Counted from the first letter of the stretch, positions 7,592-18,061 are shown. The stretch is 64,000 nucleotides of DNA from Variovorax beijingensis (GCF_007828835.1 NZ_VIVL01000001.1:922001-986000), one strand, 5' to 3'. The notes: generated by a model from the letters alone, not told the origin. Numbers and translations are program-made.

Positions 7592-9286
7592 ATGGCAGCA
7601 ACACTGGATTCAAGGGGGGTGCCGCATCCGGCCCCCCGGCCCATGTCCTCGGAGGAAAAGAAGGTCATCTTCGCTTCCTCCCTTGGCACGGTGTTCGAGT
7701 GGTACGACTTCTACCTCTACGGCTCGCTCGCCGCGATCATCGCGAAGCAGTTCTTCAGCGGCCTCGATGCGGGCGCGGCCTTCATCTTCGCGCTGCTGGC
7801 GTTTGCCGCGGGCTTCCTGGTGCGGCCGTTCGGCGCCATCGTGTTCGGCCGGCTCGGCGACATGATCGGGCGCAAGTACACCTTCCTGGTCACGATCCTG
7901 ATCATGGGCCTGTCGACCTTCATCGTCGGCCTGTTGCCCAGCTACGCCACCATCGGCGTCGCGGCGCCGGTGATCCTGATCGCACTGCGCATGCTGCAGG
8001 GCCTCGCGCTCGGCGGCGAGTACGGCGGTGCCGCCACCTACGTGGCCGAGCACTCGCCGCACGGCAAGCGCGGCGCCTACACCTCGTGGATCCAGACCAC
8101 CGCCACGCTCGGGTTGTTCCTGAGCCTGCTGGTGATCCTGGGCGTGCGCGAATGGCTCGGCGAAGCGGTGTTCAATGACTGGGGCTGGCGCATTCCGTTC
8201 CTGGTGTCGATCCTGCTGCTCGGCATCTCGGTGTGGATCCGGCTGTCGCTGTCCGAGTCGCCGGCCTTCCAGAAGATGAAGGCCGAGGGCAAGACCTCGA
8301 AGGCGCCGCTGTCCGAATCCTTCGGCCAGTGGAAGAACCTCAAGATCGTGATCCTGGCGCTGGTCGGCCTTACGGCAGGCCAGGCGGTGGTCTGGTATTC
8401 GGGCCAGTTCTACGCGCTCTTCTTCCTGACGGCGCAGCTCAAGGTCGATGCGACCACGGCCAACCTGATGATCGCGGCCGCGCTTTTGATCGGCACGCCG
8501 TTCTTCGTGGTCTTCGGCACGCTGTCGGACAAGATCGGCCGCAAGCCGATCATCATGGCCGGCTGCCTGTTGGCCGTGGTCACCTACTTCCCGGTCTTCA
8601 AGATGCTGACCGAGGCCGCCAACCCCGACCTTGCCAGGGCGCAGGCCACCGCCGGCGTCACCGTCACGGCCGACCCCGCGACCTGCTCGTTCCAGGGCAA
8701 TCCTGTGGCGCGCGAGATCGACTTCCGCAGCTCCTGCGACATCGCCAAGCGCTACCTCGTGCAGAACTCGGTGAGCTATGAGAACGTGGCCGGCGCGCCG
8801 GGTTCGAAGGCCATCGTGAAGATCGGCGACAAGACGGTCGAGGCGCCCGTGGGCAACGTCGTGAACCTCAAGTTCGACGAGACCTCCGCCAAGGAAATCG
8901 CCGCCTTCAAGAAGGGCGTGGCCGAAGACCTGAAGGTCGCGGGCTATCCGGCCAAGGCCGACCCCGCCAAGATCAACAAGCCGCTGACGGTTGCGCTGCT
9001 GTTCTGGCTGGTGCTGCTGGTGACCATGGTCTACGGCCCGATCGCCGCCATGCTGGTGGAACTGTTCCCCACCCGCATCCGCTACACCTCGATGAGCCTG
9101 CCGTACCACATCGGCAACGGCTGGTTCGGCGGCCTGCTGCCGACCACCGCCTTCGCCATCGTGGCGTCCACCGGCAACATGTACAACGGCCTGTGGTACC
9201 CGATCATCATCGCGGGCGTCACGCTGGTGGTGGGCACGTTGTTCATCCGCGAAACCAAGAACGTCGACATCTACGCGAACGACTGA
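7592..9286 (+). CDS. MFS transporter, metabolite:H+ symporter type, with a large inserted loop
   Basis: 564 residues, about 120 longer than a standard 12-helix MHS-family symporter. The N-terminal 'GTVFEWYDFYLYGSLA' and 'LGDMIGRKYTFL' and the loop 'GGEYGGAATYVAEHSP' are hallmarks of the ProP/ShiA-like group that imports organic acids or osmolytes with protons. Between about residues 340 and 465 is a soluble, charged insert with two cysteines (365 and 382) and a beta-rich stretch; the last helices resume at 'VALLFWLVLLVTMVYGPIAAMLVELFPTRIRY'. An AGGAGAC Shine-Dalgarno precedes the ATG. The 166-base upstream gap probably holds its promoter. Followed by strong terminator hairpins. Confidence 0.9.
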   Translation: MAATLDSRGVPHPAPRPMSSEEKKVIFASSLGTVFEWYDFYLYGSLAAIIAKQFFSGLDAGAAFIFALLAFAAGFLVRPFGAIVFGRLGDMIGRKYTFLVTILIMGLSTFIVGLLPSYATIGVAAPVILIALRMLQGLALGGEYGGAATYVAEHSPHGKRGAYTSWIQTTATLGLFLSLLVILGVREWLGEAVFNDWGWRIPFLVSILLLGISVWIRLSLSESPAFQKMKAEGKTSKAPLSESFGQWKNLKIVILALVGLTAGQAVVWYSGQFYALFFLTAQLKVDATTANLMIAAALLIGTPFFVVFGTLSDKIGRKPIIMAGCLLAVVTYFPVFKMLTEAANPDLARAQATAGVTVTADPATCSFQGNPVAREIDFRSSCDIAKRYLVQNSVSYENVAGAPGSKAIVKIGDKTVEAPVGNVVNLKFDETSAKEIAAFKKGVAEDLKVAGYPAKADPAKINKPLTVALLFWLVLLVTMVYGPIAAMLVELFPTRIRYTSMSLPYHIGNGWFGGLLPTTAFAIVASTGNMYNGLWYPIIIAGVTLVVGTLFIRETKNVDIYAND

Positions 9287-9302
9287 CGCACGTTCGGCAC
9301 AG

Positions 9303-9371
9303 GAGGGCGGCGGGAGCCGGCCCTCCGTTCAACAAAAGGGCTTCATGCCGTCGGCATGAGGCCCTTTTCTT
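9303..9371 (+). terminator. two consecutive hairpins, the second a rho-independent terminator
   Basis: GGAGGGC and GCCCTCC form a stem at about 9303-9327. A second hairpin, AAAAGGGC..CATGCC-gtc-GGCATG..GCCCTTTTCT (9334-9370), is a long stem ending in a T run. The symmetric A and T tracts would let it work in either direction. It separates the transporter gene from the 48-residue ORF. Confidence 0.85.
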
Positions 9372-9394
9372 GAACCAATCAGGAGACAGAACCC

Positions 9395-9541
9395 ATGTGG
9401 AAACTCGTTGTCGGCTTCGTCGTCTTTGCCGCCATTGCCCTGTACGTGATCTCGAAAGCCGGCGACAAGATCGACATGTCGGGCGAGAAGCACGGCGGCG
9501 ACACGACGCACGAGCCTGCGCCCGCTGCCGCACCCAAGTAG
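9395..9541 (+). CDS. small single-pass membrane protein (48 aa), unknown function
   Basis: A 48-codon ORF with a good AGGAGACAG Shine-Dalgarno six bases before its ATG. Residues 2-20 ('WKLVVGFVVFAAIALYVI') form one transmembrane helix, followed by a charged tail ('SKAGDKIDMSGEKHGGDTT') and an Ala/Pro-rich end. The good ribosome site, the transmembrane-plus-charged architecture and its own slot downstream of a terminator support it as real. No domain is recognised and the role is unknown. It converges with the oppositely oriented binding-protein gene 18 bases further on. Confidence 0.65.
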   Translation: MWKLVVGFVVFAAIALYVISKAGDKIDMSGEKHGGDTTHEPAPAAAPK

Positions 9542-9559
9542 GGCACCGACCGGCGGCGA

Positions 9560-10675
9560 TCAGCGCTTGAAGCGGCCTTCGCTGACGATCGACAGGTCGA
9601 CGTAGTCGATGCCCGTGTGATCGGTCGGCGAGTAGCTCACGTCGATGTTGCCGCCCAGGTCGTACTGGAAGCTGTTGAGCGTGGCGATCAGCCGGGCGCG
9701 CGTGGGCTTGGGGCCGGTGCGGCGCAGCGCCTCCACCATCACCTTGGTGGCGACGAAGCCTTCGAGCAGCGCGGGCGAGAGCTCGGTCTGTCCCTTGGCC
9801 TTGGCGAGTGCCAACGCTTCCTTGATCAGCGGATGGCCGAACGAGCGCTCATAGGGCAGCACCTGCGTGACGATCACGCCGGCGCTGGCCGAGCCCAGCT
9901 CCTTGATGAAGCCCGAGGCCGCATTGTTCGACAGCGTGATGATCTGTGCCGCCGAGCCCGCGGCGCGCAGCGCCTTCACGCCTTCGGTCACCGCGGTGCC
10001 CGAGCCGATCCACAGCACGGCCTGCGCATTGGCCTTGACCAGCTGCGGCACGATCGCCGAATAGTCGGGCTTGCTGCGGTCGGCCAGCGCGAGCACGGCC
10101 GGCGTGATCCCGGCCTTCTCGAAGCCCTTGCTCGCGCCTTCCATCGCGTCCTTGCCGAACGAGTCGTCGGCCTGCACCACGGCAATGCGCTGGATGCCCG
10201 TGGTGTGCAGGTGCTGCACCGCCTTTTCGGCCTCGCGCTGGTAGGTCGAGCGCACGTTGAAGATGTTCTTCTGCACCGGCTTGTGCAGCGCCATCGCGCC
10301 AGTGGAAGGGCCCACCAGGGCCACGCCGTATTTGTCGAGTAGCGGGATGACGGCCAGGGTATTGGGCGTGCCGCGGTTGAGCAGCAGCGCCAGCACCTTC
10401 TTGTCCTCGATCAGGATGCGCGTGTTCTCGACCGAGCGCTTCGCGTCCAGGCCGTCGTCCAGCCGGATCACCTCGACCTGCTCGCCGTTGATGCCGCCCT
10501 GGGCGTTGACCTGATCGATGACCAGCTGCGAGCCCATGATGGTCTCCTTCACGCTGGCGGCCACCGGGCCCGACAGGTCGGCCGACTGGCCGATCACGAT
10601 CTGCGCCGACGCGCCGAGCGCGGACAGGGCGAAGAGCAGCGCAACAGCGCGGGACGTGGACAACATCTTCATCAT
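9560..10675 (-). CDS. ABC transporter periplasmic substrate-binding protein (LivK/Leu-Ile-Val type), copy 1
   Basis: 371 residues: a Sec signal peptide ('SRAVALLFALSALGASAQ') followed by a type I periplasmic binding fold ('IVIGQSADLSGPVAASVKE', 'NAQGGINGEQVEVIRLDDG', 'VGPSTGAMALHKP', 'TLSNNAASGFIKEL'). The family binds branched-chain amino acids, amides or aromatic acids for HAAT-type ABC importers. It is strongly similar throughout to the next gene upstream, so they are a tandem duplication. No permease or ATPase gene is nearby, making both orphan binding proteins. Three in-frame Met codons lie at the N-terminus; the first is used here. A block upstream is shared with copy 2. Confidence 0.92.
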   Translation of the reverse strand: MMKMLSTSRAVALLFALSALGASAQIVIGQSADLSGPVAASVKETIMGSQLVIDQVNAQGGINGEQVEVIRLDDGLDAKRSVENTRILIEDKKVLALLLNRGTPNTLAVIPLLDKYGVALVGPSTGAMALHKPVQKNIFNVRSTYQREAEKAVQHLHTTGIQRIAVVQADDSFGKDAMEGASKGFEKAGITPAVLALADRSKPDYSAIVPQLVKANAQAVLWIGSGTAVTEGVKALRAAGSAAQIITLSNNAASGFIKELGSASAGVIVTQVLPYERSFGHPLIKEALALAKAKGQTELSPALLEGFVATKVMVEALRRTGPKPTRARLIATLNSFQYDLGGNIDVSYSPTDHTGIDYVDLSIVSEGRFKR

Positions 10676-10725
10676 CGAACAGGCCTTTGGGCGAAGCGGA
10701 TGCTTCTGTCAGAAGATGTGTAATG

Positions 10726-10750
10726 TGTTGCCGCAAGTGACATTCACTCG
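10726..10750 (-). promoter_or_regulatory. conserved upstream element of binding-protein copy 1
   Basis: Plus-strand TGTTGCCGCAAGTGACATTC (continuing ACTCG) closely matches a block at 11965-11989 upstream of the paralogous gene, at nearly the same distance (about 50 bases) from the start. Shared core AAGTGACA. It may be promoter sequence or an operator common to both genes; sequence alone does not decide. Confidence 0.5.
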
Positions 10751-10811
10751 CTCGTGGAAACCCTGTCAAACCATAGTTGACAGTGCCCTGGCGCTGCCGC
10801 CGGCGCCGTGC

Positions 10812-11918
10812 TCAGCGCTTGAAGCGGCCGTCGCTGATGATCGCGAGGTCGGCGAAATCGATGCCCGAATGGTCCTGCGGCGAGTAGCTGATCTCGAGCC
10901 CGCCGAGGTCGTAGCCGCGCAGGCTGTCGAGCGCCGCCAGCACCTTGGCCCGCGTCGGCTTGGGGCCGGCGCGGCGCAGCGCCTCGAGCAGCACCTTGGC
11001 CGAGGCAAAGCCCTCGAGCGCGGCCGGCGAGAGCTCGGCCTGGCCCTTGGCGCGCGCCAGTGCCAGCGCTTCCTTGACCATGGGGTAGCTGATGGAGCGC
11101 TCGTTCGGGAACACCTGGGTCACGATCACCCCCTTGCTCGCATCGCCCAGCTGCTTGATGAAGCCCGAGGAGGCGTTGTTCGACAGGGTGACCACCTGCG
11201 CGGCCGAGCCGGAGGCGCGCAGCGCCTTGATGCCCTCGACCACGGCAACGCCCGAGCCGATCCACAGCACCGCCTGCGCATTGGCGTCCCTGATGGCCGG
11301 CACGATGGCCTTGTAGTCGGGCTTTTCGCGGTCGGCCGGCACCGTCACGACGGGCTTGGCCTGCGCCTTGGCGAAGCCGGTCATGGCGCCCTCGAGCGCG
11401 TCCTGCCCGAAGGAATCGGTCACGTGGACCACGGCGATGCGCGCGATGCCGGTGGTGAGCAGGTGCTGGATCGCCTTCTCGGCTTCGCGCTGGTAGGTGG
11501 CGCGCACGTTGAACACGTGCTTCTGCACCGGCTTGTGCAGCACCATGGCGCCGGTCGAAGGGCCGATCAGGGCCACGTCGTGCTTGTCGAGCCAGGGGAT
11601 GATGGCCTGCGAATGCGGCGTGCCGCGGCTCATGAAGAGCGCCGCCACCTTTTTCTCCTCGATCAGCACGCGGGCGTTCTCGCTGGCGCGCTTGACGTCG
11701 AAGCCGTCGTCCATGCGCAGCACCTCGATCTTCTCGCCGTGGATGCCGCCCTGGGCGTTGGCCGCGTCGATCAGCAGCTGGGCGCCGCCGATGGTTTCAT
11801 TCACGCTGGCGGCCACCGAGCCGGTCATGCCCGCCGTCTGGCCGATCAGGATCTGGGCCGGCGCGGACGTCGCGGCCACGGCGAGCAGGGCGGCGCAAAG
11901 AACGTGCAGCTTGTTCAT
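10812..11918 (-). CDS. ABC transporter periplasmic substrate-binding protein (LivK type), copy 2
   Basis: 368 residues with a signal peptide ('LHVLCAALLAVAATSAPAQ') and the same type I binding fold as its neighbour at 9560-10675; by eye well over half of the residues are identical, including long matching blocks around 'GPSTGAM', 'TYQREAEKA' and 'SNNA-SGFIK'. Differences cluster in the ligand cleft region, suggesting related but not identical ligands (inference). It has its own 136-base downstream gap with a repeated promoter-proximal element before copy 1, so the two are probably transcribed separately. It is divergent from uvrA. No transporter partner genes are present. Confidence 0.92.
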   Translation of the reverse strand: MNKLHVLCAALLAVAATSAPAQILIGQTAGMTGSVAASVNETIGGAQLLIDAANAQGGIHGEKIEVLRMDDGFDVKRASENARVLIEEKKVAALFMSRGTPHSQAIIPWLDKHDVALIGPSTGAMVLHKPVQKHVFNVRATYQREAEKAIQHLLTTGIARIAVVHVTDSFGQDALEGAMTGFAKAQAKPVVTVPADREKPDYKAIVPAIRDANAQAVLWIGSGVAVVEGIKALRASGSAAQVVTLSNNASSGFIKQLGDASKGVIVTQVFPNERSISYPMVKEALALARAKGQAELSPAALEGFASAKVLLEALRRAGPKPTRAKVLAALDSLRGYDLGGLEISYSPQDHSGIDFADLAIISDGRFKR

Positions 11919-11964
11919 GGAATAACTTTCAAGTGCGGATGTGAACGTAAACGAAGGTGCTATT

Positions 11965-11989
11965 TGTTACACGAAGTGACAATGACTCC
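11965..11989 (-). promoter_or_regulatory. conserved upstream element of binding-protein copy 2
   Basis: Plus-strand TGTTACACGAAGTGACAATG (continuing ACTCC) pairs with the block at 10726-10750 (same AAGTGACA core, same offset of about 47-71 bases from the start codon). It lies in the divergent region between this gene and uvrA. Confidence 0.5.
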
Positions 11990-12089
11990 ATCAGTACAAA
12001 CCCCTGCGCGGCCGCGGACCATGTGACGGAGTGCACGAATACGTCACCGGCCGCTCCCTAGAATGTTTGCCCCACCCCCCAAGGCACTC

Positions 12090-15000
12090 ATGACACAGGG
12101 CTCCATCCGGATTCGCGGCGCGCGCCAGCACAACCTCCAGAACCTCGACCTCGACATCCGCACCGGCGAGATGACCGTGGTCACCGGGCCCAGCGGCTCG
12201 GGCAAATCGAGCCTCGTGTTCGACACCCTCTATGCCGAGGGCCAGCGGCGCTATGTGGAGACCTTTTCCGCCTATGCGCGCCAGTTCCTGGACCGCATGG
12301 ACAAGCCGGCCGTCGACAAGGTGGAGGGCGTACCGCCCGCCATCGCCATCGACCAGACCAACCCGGTGCGCTCCTCGCGCTCCACGGTCGGCACCATGAC
12401 CGAGCTCAACGACCACCTGAAGCTGCTCTACGCGCGGGCGGCCCAGCTGTTCGACCGCGAAACCGCGCTGCCGGTGCGCCACGATTCGCCCGACAGCATC
12501 TATGCGCAGATCGCCGAGCGGGCGGCTGCGGCCGGCGATCCGCGGCTGGTGGTCACGTTTCCGGTCGAGCTGCCGGCGGGCACCTCGCCGGACGAAGTCA
12601 CGCAGTGGCTGTCGGCCAGCGGCTTCACGCGCGTGCAGGCCGAGCGCGAGGTGGCCACGCCCACCGGCCCGCGCAAGATGCTCGACGTGGTGGCCGACCG
12701 CTTCCGCATTTCGAGCGCCGAGCGCTCGCGCGTGGTCGAGGCCATCGAGGTGGCGCTCAAGCGCGGCAGCGGGCGGGTCACGGTGCACGCGACGGGTGCC
12801 GAAGAAAACGCGCCGACGGACGTGTGGAAGTTCTCGACCGGCCTGCATTGCCCCGAAAGCGACATCCGCTACGCCGACCCGATCCCGTCGATGTTCTCGT
12901 TCAACTCGGCCGTCGGCGCCTGCGACACCTGCCGCGGCTTCGGCCGCGTGATCGGCGTCGACCTGGGCCTCGTGATCCCGAACGACAAGCTCACGCTGCG
13001 CGCCGGTGCCATCAAGACCATCCAGACACCGGCCTGGAAGGAAGCGCAGGACGACCTCATGCGCCACGCCGAGGCGGCCGGCATTCCGCGCGACACGCCC
13101 TGGAACAAGCTCACCGACGAGCAGAAGCACTGGGTGATCGAGGGCACGCCCAACTACAAGGAGGGCAACTGGAACAAGCAGTGGTACGGCGTGCGCCGCT
13201 TCTTCGGCTACCTGGAGAGCAAGGCCTACAAGATGCACATCCGTGTGCTCCTGTCCAAGTACCGCAGCTACACGCCGTGTCCCACCTGCAGCGGCGCGCG
13301 CCTGAAGCTCGACAGCCTGATCTGGCGCATCGGCAGCAAGGAAGATGCGGATGCGGTGCTGGAGCCTGCCAAGCGCTTCATGCCGGCCGGCGTGAAGTGG
13401 ACGCGCGCGCAGCTCGAGGCGCTGCCCGGGCTGTGCCTGCACGACTTGATGCTGCTGCCGATCGAGCGGCTGCGGCAATTCTTCGACCGCATGGGCTTGG
13501 CTCCCTCCCCCGCCGGGGGAGGGCAGGGGTGGGGGCACGCGGCCTCGGCAAAAGCCGTGGTGATGGGGGAGGCCGCGAGCCCCCATCCCGGCCTTCCCCC
13601 GGCGGGGGAAGGAGCAAGGCAGGGCGAAACCCAGGCGCTCAAGCTGCTGTTCGACGAAATCACCACCCGCCTGCGCTACCTGCACGACGTCGGCATCGGC
13701 TACCTCACGCTCGACCGCCAGAGCCGCACGCTGAGCGGCGGTGAGGTGCAGCGCATCAATCTCACGACGGCGCTCGGCACTTCGCTGGTCAACACGCTGT
13801 TCGTGCTCGACGAGCCCAGCATCGGCCTGCACCCGCGCGACATGAACCGCATCACCGAGGCCATGCTGCGCCTGCGCGATGCGGGCAACACGCTGGTCGT
13901 GGTCGAGCACGACCCGGCCGTGATGCTCGCGGCCGATCGCGTGATCGACATGGGCCCGGGCCCCGGCATCCGCGGCGGGCAGATCGTGTTCGACGGCAGC
14001 ACCGACCAACTGCGCGACGCCGACACGCTCACCGGCCAGTACCTGGGCGGGCGCAAGAAGATCGGCATGGGCTTCAAGCGGCTCGTGAGCGAGAACACGC
14101 ACCGGCTCATCCTCGAAGGCGTGCGCGAGCACAACCTGAAGAACGTCACGGTCGAGTTCCCGCTCGCGCGGCTGGTGTGCGTCACCGGCGTCAGCGGCTC
14201 GGGCAAGTCGACGCTGATCCAGGACGTGCTGGCGCCCGCGCTCATGCGCCACTTCGGCAAGGCCACGGAAACGCCCGGCGCGCACGACCGCATGCTCGGC
14301 GCCGATCACCTCGGCGACGTGGTCTTCGTCGACCAGTCGCCGATCGGCAAGACGGCGCGCTCCAACCCCGCGAGCTACGTGGGCGCATGGGACGCGATCC
14401 GCGAGATCTTCGCCACCGCCGCGCTCTCGCGCCAGCGCGGCTACACCGCGAGCAAGTTCAGCTTCAATTCCGGCGACGGCCGCTGCCCGACCTGCGGCGG
14501 CTCGGGCTTCGAGCACGTCGAGATGCAGTTCCTGTCGGATGTGTACCTGCGATGCCCCGATTGCGACGGCAAGCGCTACCGCCCCGAGATCCTCGAAGTG
14601 AAGGTCGAACGCAAGGGCCGGAGCTACAACGTGGCCGACGTGCTCGACCTCACCGTGGCCGAAGCCGCAGCGGTGTTCGAGGCCGACCGCGACGTGCTGC
14701 GCGTGCTGCAGCCGATCTCCGACGTGGGGCTCGACTACGTCAAGCTCGGCCAGCCCGTGCCCACGCTCTCCGGCGGCGAGGCCCAGCGCCTCAAGCTCGC
14801 GGGCTTCCTGGCCGAGGCGGCCAAGAGCGCGACCGCCAGCAAGCAGTCGGTCGCGCGCCGGGGCACGCTGTTCCTGTTCGACGAGCCCACCACCGGGCTG
14901 CACTTCGACGACATCGCGCGGCTGATGCGCGCGCTGCGCAAGCTGCTCGACGCCGGCCATTCGCTGATCGTGATCGAGCACAACCTCGACGTGATCCGCG

Positions 15001-17939
15001 CCAGCGACTGGTGCATCGACCTCGGCCCCGAAGGCGGCGAGGGCGGCGGCATGGTGGTGGCCGAGGGCACGCCCGAGCAGTTGCGCGAGAACCGCGCCTC
15101 GCTCACCGGCGCGGCGCTGGCCGACTACGACCTGGCGATCGGCCCCGAGGCCTACAAGGTGGCCGAGCGCGCCGCGCGGCGCTACATCGCCAATGCGAAG
15201 GCGGCGCCCGGCGGCCATGCGATCGAGATCGTCAATGCGCGCGAGCACAACCTCAAGAACCTCAGCGTGAACATTCCGCGCGGCAAGTTCAGCGTGGTGA
15301 CGGGCGTGAGCGGCTCGGGCAAGTCGACGCTGGCCTTCGACATTTTGTTCAACGAAGGGCAGCGGCGCTACCTCGAATCGCTCAACGCCTATGCGCGCAG
15401 CATCGTGCAGCCCGCGGGCCGGCCCGAAGTGGATGCGGTCTACGGCATTCCGCCCACGGTGGCGATCGAGCAGCGCCTGTCGCGCGGCGGCCGCAAGAGC
15501 ACGGTGGGCACCACCACCGAGGTCTGGCACTTCCTGCGCCTGCTGTACGTGAAGCTCGGCATCCAGCACTGCATCCATGACGGCGCGGCGGTGCAGCCGC
15601 AGACGCCCGACAGCATCGCCGCGCAGCTGATGCGCAACTTCAAGGGCCAGCACATCGGCCTGCTCGCGCCGCTGGTGAGCAACCGCAAGGGCGTGTACAC
15701 CGAGCTGGCCGACTGGGCGCGGCCGCGCGGCTTCACGCACCTGCGTGTGGACGGCGAGTTCCTGCCGACCACCGGCTTTCCGCGCATCGACCGCTTCAAG
15801 GAGCACAGCATCGAGCTGCCGGTGGCCAGCCTCGACGTGCTGCCCTCGAAGGAAACCGAACTGCGCGAGGCGCTCACCAAGGCACTCGAGCACGGCAAGG
15901 GCGTGGTGCACGTGCTGAGCCAGCTCGACGGCCTCAAGGCCGCGATGATGGCCGGCGCACCGGCCTCGGGCATCGGCCGCGTCAACGTGTTCTCCACGCT
16001 GCGCGCCTGCCCGGTCTGCAGCACCAGCTATGCCGAGCTCGATCCGCGCCTGTTCAGCTACAACAGCAAGCACGGCTGGTGCCCCGACTGCGTGGGCACC
16101 GGCGTCAAGCTCAGCAAGGACCAGCGCAAGGTCTTCGACGACTCGATCCGCGACGACGACAGCAAGGGCCGCGAACAGACCTTCGCCGAGCCCGAGATCG
16201 AAGACCTGGCCGACACCGCCTGCCCGACCTGCGAAGGCACGCGGCTCAATGCGACGGCACGCGCGGTGAGCTTCGGTGCCTCGCCGGCCGACGGCATGGG
16301 CGGCATCGGCATCACCGAGCTTGCGCGCATGAGCGTGACCGAGGTGCGGCAGTGGTTCGAAGGCCTGGCGCTCACCGGCCGCGAAGCCGAGATCGCACGC
16401 GACCTGGTGCCCGAGATCAGGAGCCGGCTCGAATTCCTGGAGGAGGTGGGCCTGGGCTATCTCACGCTCGACCGCGGCGCGCCCACGCTCTCGGGCGGCG
16501 AGGCGCAGCGCATCCGCCTGGCGGCGCAGCTCGGCAGCAACCTGCAGGGCGTGTGCTACGTGCTCGACGAGCCGACCATCGGCCTGCATGCGCGCGACAA
16601 CCAGATCCTGCTCGACGCGCTGCACAAGCTCGGCGACAAGGGCAACACGCTGGTGGTGGTGGAGCACGACGAAGACACCATCCGCCGCGCCGACCACATC
16701 ATCGACATCGGCCCGAGCGCCGGCAAGCGCGGCGGCCGGCTCGTGGCCGAGGGCTCGGTGGCCGACATCCAGAAGGCCGGCGATTCGCAGACCGGGCGCT
16801 ACCTGCGCGATGCGATCAAGCATCCCTTGCACGCACGGCGGCTGATTCCTGCGCCAGACCCGAAGGCCGAGGACAGCGGCCATTGGCTCACCGTGCACGG
16901 CGCCGACCTGCACAACCTGCAGGACGTGACTGCCACGCTGCCGCTGCACCGCCTGGTGGTGGTCACCGGCGTCAGCGGCTCGGGCAAGTCCACGCTCGCG
17001 CGCGACGTGCTGCTGGCCAGCGTGCATGCCATCGTGGTCCAGCGCATGACCAAGGCCGGCCGCGACGCCGATGCCGCGGGCAAGCGCCCGGCCTGGTCCG
17101 GCTGCGAGCGCGTCGAGGGCTACGAGACCATCGACCGCGTGCTCGAGGTCGACCAGACCCCCATCGGCAAGACGCCGCGCAGCTGCCCGGCCACCTACAT
17201 CGGCTTCTGGGACACCATCCGCAAGCTGTTTGCCGACACGCTCGAGGCCAAGGCGCGCGGCTACGGGCCCGCGCGCTTCAGCTTCAACACCGGCGAGGGC
17301 CGCTGCCCCGGCTGCGACGGCGCCGGCGTGCGCACCATCGAGATGAGCTTCCTGCCCGACGTGAAGGTGCCCTGCGAGGTCTGCCACGGCGCGCGCTTCA
17401 ACCCCGAGACGCTGGCCGTGAGCTGGCGCGGCAAGAGCATCGGCGAGGTTCTGCAGATGGAGGTGGACGAGGCGGTCGAGTTCTTTGCGGCCATGCCCAA
17501 CATCAGCCATCCGCTGCAGCTGCTGAAGGACGTGGGGCTGGGCTACCTGACGCTGGGGCAGCCCTCGCCCACGCTTTCGGGCGGCGAGGCGCAGCGCATC
17601 AAGCTGGTGACCGAGCTCAGCAAGGTGCGCGACGACGTCACGCGCCGCGGCCAGAAGGCGCCGCACACGCTGTACGTGCTCGACGAGCCGACCGTGGGCC
17701 TGCACATGGCCGACGTCGAGAAGCTGATCCACGTGCTGCACCGGCTGGTGAACGGCGGCCACAGCGTGGTGGTGATCGAGCACGACCTCGACCTGATCGC
17801 CGAGGCCGACTGGATCATCGACCTGGGTCCCGAGGGCGGCAACGCCGGCGGGCGCATCGTGGCCGCGGCGCCGCCGGAGGAAGTGGTGCGGCTCGGCACG
17901 CACACGGGCGTGGCCCTGGCGCCGGTGCTGGCACGTTGA
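12090..17939 (+). CDS. uvrA: double-length UvrA (tandem fusion of two UvrA units), excinuclease ABC damage-recognition subunit
   Basis: 1,949 residues, about twice the usual 940. Two complete UvrA units are joined head to tail, boundary near residue 1030-1060, giving four ABC ATPase modules. Walker A motifs fall at about residues 33, 700, 1072 and 1628 and LSGGE signatures at about 548, 893, 1468 and 1829. Each unit keeps its zinc-binding CxxC pairs ('CPTCGGSGF'...'CPDCDGKRY'; 'CPGCDGAGV'...'CEVCHGARF'). Normal UvrA works as a dimer that finds bulky DNA lesions for UvrB, so this chain may be a covalent pseudo-dimer. Long UvrA fusions are known in beta-proteobacteria, usually besides a normal uvrA elsewhere. 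ATG 12090 matches the family start. Residues 471-509 are encoded by an in-frame palindromic repeat. Confidence 0.93.
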   Translation: MTQGSIRIRGARQHNLQNLDLDIRTGEMTVVTGPSGSGKSSLVFDTLYAEGQRRYVETFSAYARQFLDRMDKPAVDKVEGVPPAIAIDQTNPVRSSRSTVGTMTELNDHLKLLYARAAQLFDRETALPVRHDSPDSIYAQIAERAAAAGDPRLVVTFPVELPAGTSPDEVTQWLSASGFTRVQAEREVATPTGPRKMLDVVADRFRISSAERSRVVEAIEVALKRGSGRVTVHATGAEENAPTDVWKFSTGLHCPESDIRYADPIPSMFSFNSAVGACDTCRGFGRVIGVDLGLVIPNDKLTLRAGAIKTIQTPAWKEAQDDLMRHAEAAGIPRDTPWNKLTDEQKHWVIEGTPNYKEGNWNKQWYGVRRFFGYLESKAYKMHIRVLLSKYRSYTPCPTCSGARLKLDSLIWRIGSKEDADAVLEPAKRFMPAGVKWTRAQLEALPGLCLHDLMLLPIERLRQFFDRMGLAPSPAGGGQGWGHAASAKAVVMGEAASPHPGLPPAGEGARQGETQALKLLFDEITTRLRYLHDVGIGYLTLDRQSRTLSGGEVQRINLTTALGTSLVNTLFVLDEPSIGLHPRDMNRITEAMLRLRDAGNTLVVVEHDPAVMLAADRVIDMGPGPGIRGGQIVFDGSTDQLRDADTLTGQYLGGRKKIGMGFKRLVSENTHRLILEGVREHNLKNVTVEFPLARLVCVTGVSGSGKSTLIQDVLAPALMRHFGKATETPGAHDRMLGADHLGDVVFVDQSPIGKTARSNPASYVGAWDAIREIFATAALSRQRGYTASKFSFNSGDGRCPTCGGSGFEHVEMQFLSDVYLRCPDCDGKRYRPEILEVKVERKGRSYNVADVLDLTVAEAAAVFEADRDVLRVLQPISDVGLDYVKLGQPVPTLSGGEAQRLKLAGFLAEAAKSATASKQSVARRGTLFLFDEPTTGLHFDDIARLMRALRKLLDAGHSLIVIEHNLDVIRASDWCIDLGPEGGEGGGMVVAEGTPEQLRENRASLTGAALADYDLAIGPEAYKVAERAARRYIANAKAAPGGHAIEIVNAREHNLKNLSVNIPRGKFSVVTGVSGSGKSTLAFDILFNEGQRRYLESLNAYARSIVQPAGRPEVDAVYGIPPTVAIEQRLSRGGRKSTVGTTTEVWHFLRLLYVKLGIQHCIHDGAAVQPQTPDSIAAQLMRNFKGQHIGLLAPLVSNRKGVYTELADWARPRGFTHLRVDGEFLPTTGFPRIDRFKEHSIELPVASLDVLPSKETELREALTKALEHGKGVVHVLSQLDGLKAAMMAGAPASGIGRVNVFSTLRACPVCSTSYAELDPRLFSYNSKHGWCPDCVGTGVKLSKDQRKVFDDSIRDDDSKGREQTFAEPEIEDLADTACPTCEGTRLNATARAVSFGASPADGMGGIGITELARMSVTEVRQWFEGLALTGREAEIARDLVPEIRSRLEFLEEVGLGYLTLDRGAPTLSGGEAQRIRLAAQLGSNLQGVCYVLDEPTIGLHARDNQILLDALHKLGDKGNTLVVVEHDEDTIRRADHIIDIGPSAGKRGGRLVAEGSVADIQKAGDSQTGRYLRDAIKHPLHARRLIPAPDPKAEDSGHWLTVHGADLHNLQDVTATLPLHRLVVVTGVSGSGKSTLARDVLLASVHAIVVQRMTKAGRDADAAGKRPAWSGCERVEGYETIDRVLEVDQTPIGKTPRSCPATYIGFWDTIRKLFADTLEAKARGYGPARFSFNTGEGRCPGCDGAGVRTIEMSFLPDVKVPCEVCHGARFNPETLAVSWRGKSIGEVLQMEVDEAVEFFAAMPNISHPLQLLKDVGLGYLTLGQPSPTLSGGEAQRIKLVTELSKVRDDVTRRGQKAPHTLYVLDEPTVGLHMADVEKLIHVLHRLVNGGHSVVVIEHDLDLIAEADWIIDLGPEGGNAGGRIVAAAPPEEVVRLGTHTGVALAPVLAR
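13501..13614 (+). repeat. palindromic repeat copy B, inserted in frame inside uvrA
   Basis: A 114-base element (38 codons) with the same arms as the intergenic repeat at 2130-2230: left arm begins CTCCCTCCCCCGCCGGGGGA, right arm ends CCCCCGGCGGGGGAAGGAG. The centre holds an additional inverted pair (CGCGGCCTC / GAGGCCGCG). It is read through as a Gly/Pro/Ala-rich stretch ('[14 protein letters not shown]'...'[12 protein letters not shown]') unlike UvrA sequence, just before the conserved '[20 protein letters not shown]'. Confidence 0.88.
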
Positions 17940-18061
17940 TGCGCGCAGGCGCACAATGGCCTGAACCCTTGGCGCAGGCGCATCCTGGATCAGCCATGGT
18001 GGAGCGATTGGACCGATGAAGGGATGAAGCGCCGCGTCCGGGCTACGCAAGGAGCCGCGCC

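Noticed and set aside
12605..13744. Other-frame plus-strand ORFs inside uvrA
   Set aside because: Arg/Gly-rich, overlapping a strongly conserved gene; no independent start signal.
11991..18050. A 2,019-codon open frame on the minus strand opposite uvrA
   Set aside because: Its sequence is Arg/His/Ala/Val-rich with no domains and mirrors the codon bias of uvrA; long antisense frames are normal in GC-rich DNA.
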